Assembly: GCA_030490835.1 (NCBI GenBank)
Contig: CM059977.1
Coordinates: forward strand, 9,948,765 to 10,012,764
Reading direction: 5' to 3'
DNA length: 64,000 nt
Source of the DNA: Annona cherimola
Lineage: Eukaryota > Streptophyta > Magnoliopsida > Magnoliales > Annonaceae
Part shown: positions 47,290 to 58,700 of the stretch, piece by piece
Layout of the letters: each line of letters opens with the position of its first letter
How positions within the stretch are numbered: position 1 is the stretch's first letter
Translations under genes and position numbers: made by a program
Notes under the pieces: generated by a model
Database searches by the model: none
What the model was told of the DNA's origin: nothing
The model's input: only the letters and a program-made list of their open reading frames with translations

Positions 47290-47755
47290 ATTTTGCAAAT
47301 ATGCATGCAACATTTGACTAATATTACGCATGTGTCCCTAAGTTTGCCAATATTGTAAATATGTTCATAAATTTTGGATAAAATTGCAAGCATGTCTCTT
47401 CCATTATGACGCCGATGAATTTTTTTGTAAAATGGAAATAATATCCTTTCAAACAAATGATACATTTACAATTTTTGCAAATTTTATAAGTATTTTTGCA
47501 CAAAAGTCTAAAATAATAATATGTATAAAATATATAAAATAATGAAATAAAAATACATCTACAATATTTGAAAATTTATAAGTGTATCACTTGGCTCAAA
47601 GGGCTTTATTCTCATTTTACAGAAAATTCTAATGGCGTCTTAATGAAAGAGACACACTTACAATTTTATGCAAACTTTGTAGTCATATTTATAATATCGG
47701 TAAACTCAGGGACACAGATACAATATTAGTTAAATTTTATAAGTATATTTGTAAA
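47290..47755. mobile_element. Foldback MITE, about 465 bp
   Basis: Inverted pairs run along the whole length: GTGTCCCTAAGTTTGCCAAT on the left against TCGGTAAACTCAGGGACAC on the right, CATGTCTCTTCCATTATGACGCC against GGCGTCTTAATGAAAGAGACAC, and outer ACATTTGACTAATATT against AATATTAGTTAAATTT. No coding capacity. Confidence 0.7.
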
Positions 47756-48145
47756 AATTCATTTTTTATTTGAAAAGTTTTTGTATTAAACAAACATGCC
47801 TTGAATGTTAAAATAGTTTTAATGAGACAGAGGCGCCATATTATTCACAATAAAAAATATTTCACAACTAAAAACGAAGCCGGTGGGTGTAGTTTTCATG
47901 ATTACAGTAGTTTTTGAATCATTATTAATTTCAAAAAAGTATCGAATCATTGTCCACTTAAAAATTGATGTAATTGTTCTAAATTATGAAAATAACACCG
48001 ATTCATTCACATACATTGAAATATTTTAGTAATCTATACAATTACTCGTTCAAAAAGTGGGAACATTTTAGAAGATTTAGACGTTAGAAGATTCAGACGT
48101 AAAATTATAAGTTATGAAGTTGACGTACGAATAAAGTTGGGACGT

Positions 48146-48480
48146 TATCATTTTAGACCAGGTCAAAAAATGTATTTTTTGTTATTTCAAAATATTTTAT
48201 AGAATTATGAACTTTTTATGTATTTAATTTATAAATCAAGTTTTATTATTTTCGAATATATATTTATTTTGAATTTCTAAATATAAGAATATTTTAGTCC
48301 ATTTAACTTGTTGAAACATAACTAAAATATCTATACGTTTGAAATTCCAAAATACATATGTACACTTTTTCGAAAATGATAAAGCTTGAATTTTAAATTA
48401 AGTATGTCTAGGTTAATAATTATATAATTTTTTAAAAATAAAAATATTTGTTTGGGTCGATCTGAATTGAAACGATCATT
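48146..48480. mobile_element. Foldback MITE of the shared-core group, diverged
   Basis: Left TAGACCAGGTCAAAAAATGT pairs with the complement of the right TTTGGGTCGATCTG. The core AATTTATAAATCAAGTTTTA and 'ttattttcgaatatatat' have inverted partners at 48365-48410. Possible 7-bp duplication ATCATTT on both sides. Confidence 0.5.
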
Positions 48481-48529
48481 TGCCAATAAAATAATTTTAT
48501 CAAATTAATTTTACACGATTTTTAGGTTC

Positions 48530-49724
48530 GGTCACCTGTTTGGATGAATCTCAGCTCTATCGCTAAAAAGTGAATAATGCATCCGGCCACGTTTGAATCG
48601 ATTGAACCAGCTCGCCCGAAGTAGAACCCATTTTTCACGATCCGCCGTTTCCGGGGCGTCCGAAAGTATGAACGTGCAGCTGGTTCTATACTTCCATTCG
48701 AGCAGAACCCGCCGGCTAGCCGTTCCGCGCTCGATTCGCACGTGCTTACGTGCGGCGCGACTAGAATTTTGATTTCTGTGGTTCGACTCGCAATGAAGCT
48801 CAGTTCTATGAAAGGTGGAATACGGAACGAGGCTCACCGGCTCACCAGCCAAGGGCAAAAACAAGGCAGCAAGATTCGTGCTGCGCCTCTCATCACAACA
48901 CGCCCCGCACGACTTCTGCGATTTTCGAGCACTTCCAGCATTGGATCCAAGCCCTCTTCCAGCATTGCATCCAAGTCCTCGCGCTCTCTGTGCTCCTCGA
49001 AGATCCAGGAATCGGGAAAAAGCAGACCATCTGCGTCAGATCCGATACGGAAAACTGATACAGGATCGCGGATTCCATGCTTCTCTCGATGATTTTCGGT
49101 TTAGGAGCATCGAATAACACCGTCCGATCGAGTTTCCGTTAGGGTTCTTGAGAGGTTAGTACCTCTGGGAACGAGTTCGTCGATCTTGATGGTTTTGTGT
49201 CCTTTAAACGCGGGATCAGATTGAATTTTGGAGTGTCCTTGTTCGATCTGATTGGAATTGGTGATTTTGGAGAATGTTTCTTGTTGATTTAAGAAGAATG
49301 TGTTTGAAACCGTAGAATCAAATTCGGCAGTTTAGAGGCTTCTGTGACTGATTTCCAGAGGTAGGTTTTCCTGCGCCGGTATTATATTTTATGGATCTTT
49401 TGTTTAGAAGTTGAATCTGGGTAGCTCACGGCTCCAACTGGGGTAATTTGGAAGAAAAAAACTTCTCCAAATGCTAGCTTAATGTCAGGCTTCCATAATC
49501 TGGAGTGATTTATGAGGAATGGCGAGAATCAACTGACTATGGGTTTCTAGATGGGCCGCGTTTTTCTTTCCAGCCAAAGGAAGTTCAAATTCCAATGGCT
49601 TATTTGTTTTGGCCGAGGACAGAAAGGGAAAAGATATGCTGGTGGTGATCATTCTCTGTTTCTGAGAGGGGCATTCTAGAGTTCTTGTTTGCTCTCCTCA
49701 AACGCGTCCACTGAGCGGTTATTG
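48530..49724 (+). promoter_or_regulatory. Promoter and 5' leader of the ALA1-like gene
   Basis: From about 48530 the composition changes to CG-containing mixed sequence. The stretch at 48870-49140 is CT/CA-rich, as in plant leaders. A donor-like GAGAG|GTTAGT at about 49155 and acceptor-like sites before 49574 (CTTTCCAG) or 49681 (GCATTCTAG) suggest a leader intron. If unspliced, an in-frame TAG at 49677-49679 precedes the ATG at 49725. Exact transcription start unknown. Confidence 0.4.
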
Positions 49725-52700
49725 ATGTCATCAAGTTATCCTTTGCTGCAATCGTCTTCATCTGCTTCCAATGCAACATCTGTTCCGCGGGGTTCTTCAA
49801 ATGTTGGCTCTTTTAACTGTCTCTGTCATACTAGCTCCTTTGCCTCTTCAAATTTTGAGGATGCTCAAAATCATTCGATTGATATAAATGAGGAGGGTAC
49901 TGCCTCTGTTGGAGATAACTGCTGTAGTCACAGAAGTTTAGAAGACTCTTATCCTACCGTGGTTAGGAATCAGCCCCAATCAGGGAATAAAATGGAAGTG
50001 CCTTCGCAGCCGCAGCCCGCGGCATTGGAAATTTCTACTGCTAGAGGACAAGAAAAAGTCAGCAAACCCCATCGTGTCCGCCACAAAAGCGTGCAATTCG
50101 AGGACACATTTTCATCAGAAGATAACCCAAGACTGGTTTATATTAATGATCCAAAGAAAACTAATGATAAGTATGAATTCACAGGGAATGAGATCCGTAC
50201 GAGCAAGTATACCATAATTAGTTTCCTGCCGAAAAATCTATTCATCCAATTCCATCGAGTTGCTTATTTGTATTTTTTAGCAATTGCTGCTCTGAACCAG
50301 CTCCCACCTCTTGCTGTTTTTGGAAGGACTGTGTCTCTTTTCCCTCTTCTATTTGTTCTTGTTGTCACTGCCATTAAGGATGGGTATGAAGATTGGAGGA
50401 GACATAGATCAGACAGGAAAGAGAACAATAGAGAGGCCCAAGTGCATCAATCTGGGCGATTTGTGCCAAAGAAATGGAAGAAGATAAAAGCTGGGGAGGT
50501 CTTGAGAATCTGCATGGATGAGACTATTCCATGTGACATGGTTTTGCTCGGCACAAGTGATCCTAGTGGAATAGCATATATTCAGACAATGAACTTGGAT
50601 GGAGAATCGAACCTTAAGACAAGGTACGCCAGGCAAGAAACAATATCTACAGATTTCGATGGGGGTAACATTTCAGGGCTTATAAGATGCGAGCAGCCAA
50701 ATAGAAATATTTACGAGTTTATGGGAAACATGGAATTTAATGGCCATAGAATTCCTCTCAGCCAATCAAACATCATATTGCGTGGTTGTCAGCTGAAGAA
50801 CACGGATTGGGTTGTTGGAGTGGTTGTGTATGCTGGACAGGAAACAAAGGCAATGTTGAACAGTGCAATGTCTCCTTCTAAAAGAAGCAAATTAGAAACT
50901 TACATGAACCGTGAAACCATGTGGTTGTCGGTTTTTCTTTTCGTGATGTGTGCTGTAGTGGCATTTGGTATGGGTCTATGGCTTGACCGCCACAAGGATG
51001 AGCTTGATACTTTGCCCTACTACAGGAGGATATACTTCAGAAATGGCCCTGATAATGGCAGAAAGTACAAGTATTATGGGCTTTCAATGGAGATATTTTT
51101 CTCGTTTTTGAGTTCTGTTATTGTTTTTCAGATTATGATACCAATATCTCTGTATATTACAATGGAGTTGGTTCGTTTGGGGCAGTCATATTTCATGATT
51201 GAGGATGCGGAGATGTATGACAGCATTTCTGACTCAAGGTTTCAATGCAGATCGTTGAACATTAATGAAGACCTTGGTCAAGTATGCTATATATTTTCTG
51301 ATAAAACAGGGACCCTAACAGAGAACAAGATGGAGTTTCGGAAAGCCAGCATCTATGGGAAGGCTTATGCAAATGCCTCGTGTATGGCTAATCGGTTGAC
51401 ACAGGAAATTTCGGGTTTGCTCTTCCGTCTTCCCTGTTTTTTTCTGGATGAGTCTTCTTAAGAACAGCAGTATCAATTTCAATTAGGAAATCAGTGTTTG
51501 AGCTTTTGGATGTGTGAGACATCTGTTGCTAGTCTCCATGAAATTTTTGCATCCTTCATCAAACATTTGTTTATACACTGATTACCTCAAATCAATTAAA
51601 ACAGGCAATTAAACTGTCCGATTGATTGATTGTAATTCCATATAGTTTAATTAAACTACTAAACAAATAGACATTTATATATTTCTCCATTGTTTCTTGA
51701 CAATGTGAGACGCAATCAAGGAATCACCCATTGTTTATTATTAATGGTTGTTATGGTTTGTCAGTACAAGCATAGTTGTTAAAGGCTTGCTTTGCATTTA
51801 CCTTGGCTCAAGGCTCACTCAAGCCCACCTCTTGAGCCTTCAGTTGCCTCTAGTGCAACTTATTTAATTTGCTTCAAACTATACAAATTTCTAGTAGTCA
51901 AATGGAGTTGACTTCTTGAGTTTCACCTTTTTTCAATTATAGATTAGTAAAATTTGAGATTGTCTTTATTCATAATGGCTATGATTTTGGACCACGTTGA
52001 ATATTTCCTTATAATTATATATATATCATTAAATTTATTTAATGTTATGTTATATGTGTTTTGCTTCAATTCGGCGTGCGCCTTGCTTGTGTGCTCTCTA
52101 GTCCCCAAGGGTCCTTGGTGCCTACGTAGGGGTATTAATGGTCATGGTCAATCCGTCAACTCACTCATCCAATCCGTTTATAAATGAGTTTGAGTTGAAT
52201 TTTTTGAACAAATGAGTTTTGATCCATTAACCCATTCAACCATTTAGGGTGTGTTTAGGAATTCATAAAACTTTTGGATGAAAAATTTTATTATAAAAGT
52301 TTTCTAAATGTGGAAAAATGATGCGATATAATAAGGGTAATTATGAGAAGTAGAGAGAATAAAGTTAAAATAAATAGGTTAGTTGTGTGAATAGTTGTTT
52401 ATAAATGATTGAAAAATATGGTATTCTGTATAGGAATATGTAAAGAAATAATTAAAAAATAGGGCAGTTGTGGGGAGTGAAAAGTTTTCTATTGAAAAGT
52501 TTCGTGGTATAAAAAACAAACCTTTAATTACATAAACGGATTAAGGTTGAGATTTTATAACTCATTAATCCGTTTAGTTACCTGCTTAACCCATTTAACC
52601 CATTGAAGTTATATATAAATAGATATAAGTGTAAACCACTTAGTTGTTTTTCTACGTTAAATTTTCCTCCTGTCACCTAATTTTCATATTTCTGTTGCTA

Positions 52701-55700
52701 TCCTAATTCCTTTTTTTCATTGCTGCCATATTTTCATTTTCCTTGCGCTAAGAACACCCTCTCATCTCTCCCTGCGAAATCATCGTCTTTCAAAGTCTAG
52801 GCCTTCAAGTTGTCTGCGTACAATAGTTGAAATTTTTTAAATGGGTTAATAAACGGAATAAGATTGAAATATTTTAAATGGATCAGGATTAGGATCAAGT
52901 TCTAACCCGAACCGTTAATGCTCATATGCCTAAGTGTGCCTTGTGCTTTTAACAACTATGAGTAGAAGTTGTTTGGTGTGCTCGACATGGTCATTTTTGA
53001 AGCTAAAATTTTCTTATATTTTCTGACATTTAGAAAGTGGAGGAAGAAAATGTAATATGGTGGGTCATAACAAAATTCTGGGATAGTATTAAAGAAGTTA
53101 ACCTTGTATGCTATCCACCCTTACTTAAATCTTAAATCAATAGGATAAAGTAGTGTCTTCCTTTTGGGATGACATAGTGGTATGTGATGGTGCCTGTGGT
53201 GACATTGTATCAGTTTTAACTTTGATTACAGTAAGTGAAAATGGTGGTTTTGTGGAAACGCAATCAAAAAAGAAGAGGAAGACCATAGCAGTTGTGCAAT
53301 AGTGGTGATGGGAGTGTTCAAGTTTGAAAAGAAAGGAGAAGTGAGAGATAATGGTGGTTATGACGTGGCGTTCTGTGGTTAAAATGGTGGAGATGGTGTC
53401 TTGGTGATAAAATGGTGACATGGTGTTGGTGATGATAGGATGAAAGGAGGGGTTGAGGGATTTTCATTGTGTCTCTTAGGCATGCGATTTGGGTTGGGAT
53501 CAATTCATTAATCCAAATATTGTTTCTCCGTGTGTTGTTAGGCAAACTAGATTTAAGCTCCGTTTGGCCAAGCGATAAGATTTTACTAGTTAAGAAAAAC
53601 ATTTTTATTTTAGGAATTTTTTTGAAAAGTATTGTTGAAAAAAGTTGCTAAGTGTTTGGCAGTATCATATAAAAAGTACTTTTAATGTTAAATATGTGTT
53701 GGACTTAAAAAAATCGAAATGCTTTTAATATACAAAATTACCAGATTAGATATGAATAAATGATTATTAATTTAACTTATTAAATTAAGCATTTTCAAAA
53801 TAATTATTGAGACAAATTTCTACCTGATTTACCACCCTTATTTTACCGGGAAATGTTTCAATGCACCCTAATGCATTGAAATTTCAATGCATCAGGGTGC
53901 AAAATCCCTTTTTTATATATTTTTTGAATTTTTTTTGTAAGATTGTTAACTTAGGTGTATTTAAGTTATGCATTTAGTTTTACTATTTTTGGAGATATAT
54001 AAATATATATTTTTGCTTTTTTAAAAACAAGAGTATTTTAGTTGCTTAAAAATGGCTAAAGTACCCTTGTTTTTAAAAAATAAAAAAATATAAACATATC
54101 TAAAAATAGTAAAATTTAATTTATAGATTAAATACATATAGATTAATAATCTTATAAAAAAATTTCAAAAATATATATATATAAAAATAAGGGTGCATCA
54201 AAACATTTTCCTATTTTACGTAAATGATTAAAATAAATATCTTAACTAAATAAATAATTATTGAAAAATTACGCTCATATGAAAAGATTATATCATAGTT
54301 TTATATTAATTTTGTATTTATATTAATTTTATTTAAATGGAGTTGGTAAATGATATGCTTATTTATCATTTATGGTAATACTTGAGTGCTTGGGTGGATA
54401 GCATTCATGCGAATATGAAGAACTGTCTTTCAGTTTTTAAGGGCATTTTTGTCTTTTAGATATAACTAGGCACAATGGGCTTATGCGATCCAGATAAGTA
54501 ACAAATTTGAGCTTATTCTCAATTGCAACATATTGCAAATGCCATTCTTGAAAGTCATGCCAATTTTTTAGCCAAACACCTATTTTATAGCATGAAACCG
54601 TACTTCAATAAAAAAAGCCCAATTGAGGCATGAAATCACATGGCCAAACACAGCATTATACATTTGAGATGAAGACACCGAGAGTTACTTTGCCTGCTTT
54701 TGAAATAAGGGGGTTGCGTGAATTGGATTGAGGGCGATGGCAACCCAGTTGGACTAATGCTAATCTTGACATTATGTAGATAAATACAAGCATGTCTTTA
54801 TTCTGATACCTACACTAATATTTTTTAGTCTTCCCAATATAAATTCAATAACTGTGTAGTAAAAGCTTTCAAAAAGCCATTTGAAGGGTTTGTAAATGAA
54901 GCAACAAATAATGCTTTGTTAAAAAATAAAATTTCATCACATTTTCTAGCAACATATTATTTAAAATATACATTCATATATCATTCATATTAGTAGTAAC
55001 ATGGTCTCAGCTAAGATTGATCACATAGTTATATATTCTAGAAGATAGATTAGGATTTATTTATGTTTCAATGCTCAACAGTCCAGATTTTGGCATTAGT
55101 TTCCAATTAGTTTACAAGTTTAGGAAAAAGAAGGGGAAGCACTGTACTAATGCACTTAATGAAGCTTCATGTCTTTTATACAAGCACTGCATACTGCCGT
55201 ATTTCTGACAAATGTTCAAAAGTACTGTCATGTAGACAAATAGCAATACTTTTGTCATGTTATACTTGTGTTGAAGCCAATTATTACATGCACTTCCATA
55301 ATTCCAATTATTACATGTACTTCCATAATTCTTTATGCTTCTAGATATTCATTGTTTTGTTGGACTGTGGACGGTGCTCCAATTTTTTATGTATATTTGC
55401 CATAGTTAACTCCTTTCGATATTCTCAAAAGTTCCCTTAGAAAATAAATTATAAGAAAGCCTTTTATCACGGTAATTTCTTGACTAAAAACTTGTTCCAA
55501 AGTAGTTGTTTGACAAGATGCCACTTTATATGTCAAACAATGAGAAACAGGGAGAGGTTCAAGTATTATCGAAGGTTATTTTATTAAAGAGATGATCAAA
55601 GGTGATTTCTTGAATTATTTTGAAAACCATTCGGCAGCATGGTTCTGAATATTGGTGTTGGGGGTGTATCAGCCCACCACCAAGCCTATACTATATGGTG

Positions 55701-58700
55701 TATTATATCAGTGTTGGACTACATTGAATTTTTTTTAAAAGCCAAACAATATGAATAAAATATCTCAAAAAATTGCAAAATGCAATCATATATTGTTATT
55801 TTATCTTTAACACATACAAATATTGTTCTATAAGTCCTTCCTCAAGCTAAACTAGCTGATATACACACGAAATAAAAAAAAAAACCTGTATTTTCAAGAT
55901 GCCACCTTATACACCTCGATATCTTGTATCAGTCTTGGGCAACAAATATATGATAGATAGGGCCATATCTTATGAGCTTATATTCGAAATTGTGTTCGTC
56001 AGGGTCTGACTTAATGGGAGAAGTTTGGTTCTTGCAATTTTTAGAAATTTGCTTCTTAGAGGGCTCAGTTTTGCAGGAAGCTAGAATCCTATAGTTAGCA
56101 AAAATCTTTAATGAGAAAGATTCATCACTCTTAAAACTGTTTTCTGGGATGAGGAAGCTTTGATAAACATATTTCATAATAGGCTCATGAAGCCATTGAT
56201 CGTTCTGAATCTGAGCCAGCATTTTCTGACATATTTTTAATTTTTTGCAGGGATAACTAAAAGACGGAGATGGAAAATCAAGACAGAAATCAATATTGAT
56301 GCCCAGCTTCTTAGCTTGTTGAATAATGATCTATCTGGTGCTGAAAGAATTGCAGCACATGAATTTTTTCTTACTTTGGCTGCTTGTAACACTGTAATTC
56401 CAATAGTCACACATAATTCTCTTGCTAGTTGTGCTAATGGTGAATTGGATGAGGATGTTGAGGTCATTGATTATCAGGGGGAATCACCTGATGAACAAGC
56501 TTTAGTTGCTGCAGCCGCTGCTTATGGTTACACTCTTGTTGAACGCACGTCAGGGCACATTGTGGTTGATGTTAATGGTGAGAGGCTAAGGTAGACCTCT
56601 CTTTTCTTCTATTTGTGACTAATCAACTGTCAATTCTTCACTGTCCCTAAAGCTTTTGCAATGATAAAACTGACATCGTTAAAAAGGGTGCTTTACTGGT
56701 TTAGCGCTTGATGTTGGCTGGGTTAGCTGTGATAGCCAGTTTCATTAATTTTATACAAATTAATTTTTTTTTTTTTTTAAAAAAACTAATAGGTCTCGAA
56801 TTTCTTTATCAAAATGGATGCCAGAAGTCAGAACTTTGATGGACTGCATACACTTCAAGTTTTACTTTTTTAATATTTGAAGTCCGAACAAAGAATGGAC
56901 AAGTTCAAGCCAAGAATGCACAAGATTTGTCTGCTTTGTGGCAAAAGGATGTAAAACCAAGTGTCCATATCTTCTATACCTTTTACATTTGCTCATCTTT
57001 TATTTCTCTTTTAGCTGAAGTCAAAGAAAATAGGTATTTTCTGGGAAGAGGAGGATAAAGAATTGAAATATTTGAAAGTAGGGAAAAGAGGGAACATTAG
57101 AACTATTGTGACTTTGTAACAGGTAACAGAGCTGGTCATTAAAATTGCATGGCAACTGTTAGGGCTATGACATTGATTTTTGAATAATGCATGCTGTCCT
57201 GTTTTATATATCACAATGTGCAACATTTTTTTTTTTTTTGGAAATTAAATTGGTTGTTTTTTCTCTTTATTTTTCATCTTTTTTCCCTTTTTCATGCAGG
57301 TTGGAGCTGTTGGGCTTGCATGAATTTGATAGTGTGCGGAAGAGGATGTCAGTTGTTATAAAGTTTCCTAATAATGCGGTGAAAGTCCTTGTAAAAGGTG
57401 CTGATACTTCCATGTTCAGTGTCCTTGCTGAAGTGCTTGAAAATTCTGACCTCAGAGATGCTGTATCTGTGAATATACAAAATGCAACACAGAATCATCT
57501 GACGGAATATTCATCACAGGGTTTACGTACCCTTGTCATTGCAGCAAGGGATCTTGCTGATTCTGAACTCGAAGGGTGGCAGTGCAGATATGAAGAAGCA
57601 AGCACTTCACTAGTAGATAGATCAACCAAGCTCCGCCAGACAGCTGGTCTTATTGAGCATGAGTTAACACTCCTTGGTGCTACTGCTATTGAAGACAAAT
57701 TGCAAGATGGTGTTCCAGAAACGATAGAATCCCTCAGGCAAGCAGGAATCCAGGTTTGGGTGCTTACTGGAGATAAGCAAGAGACTGCAATTTCTATTGG
57801 TCTCTCATGCAAACTCTTGACTCAGAATATGCAGCAGATAATTATCAACGGAAGCTCAGAGGAGGAATGCAGACAGTTGTTAGCTACTGCAAAAGCTAAA
57901 TATGGAATACCAGCCAAATGCAAACATAAGAATCATAGACGAAGAAAGAATGTTGACAGTGAGTACGTTGAGATTCCTGATGACATAAGAGCACCTGAAG
58001 TGTCAATATCTGTAAATGGATTGCAAGTAGCAAGATACATCAGAGGTGCTAGCAGTGCCTCAAAAGAAGATGCAGGGAGAGTGGCAGGCATAATCCCATT
58101 GGCACTCATAATTGATGGAAACAGCCTTGTGTACATCTTGGAGAAGGACTTAGAACCTGAGGCACGGCTTTCAATATCCCAGTAAATCCTGGCATTTATT
58201 TATTGCACAAGTAGTTTGCAACTCATAATTTGTCAACATCTCTATTGAAAGTTGTGTCTTTTTGCAATGTCTCCAAAGATTTTAAATGACACAAAGGGCT
58301 CTTTTTTTTATTTCAACCATCAACTAAATTCATACAGGATTTGGGTAAAATTTGGGGTAAAAATAGACCATTTGGTTGGGTAGCATTTAAGCTGAAAAAT
58401 CATAGATTGCATTGTTAATTGCTGAAAAAGAACATGAAACTTAGTATGGGGTTAAAAAAAAAAAAAGTGGGGAAAGCATTTGTTGGAAAAATATTGAAAA
58501 AGTAAAAAGAGTGATGCGATATGATAGGACTAATGATTAGGATTAAAAAGAAAATGCAGGACAATTGTATGGAAAATTTGAAATGATCAAAATACAAAGA
58601 TAGTAATAGAAAAAGTATGGTGGTTAGGTAGGTAAACTGCCAAATTATATCAAAAAATGTGTAAGAAGGATTTGGAATTTTTTATTTTTTACATCTTACC

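Noticed and set aside
48532..49120. Minus- and plus-strand frames upstream of the flippase
   Set aside because: They overlap each other in the probable promoter and leader region and show no conserved domain.
53137..53602. Histidine-rich minus-strand frames in intron 1 of the flippase
   Set aside because: The His and Thr richness comes from a simple GGTGATG-type repeat on the plus strand; no gene structure.
58162..58185. Exon 3 of the flippase ending at LSISQ
   Set aside because: This adds residues absent from the family and cannot join exon 4 in frame; the family alignment supports the end at 58161.
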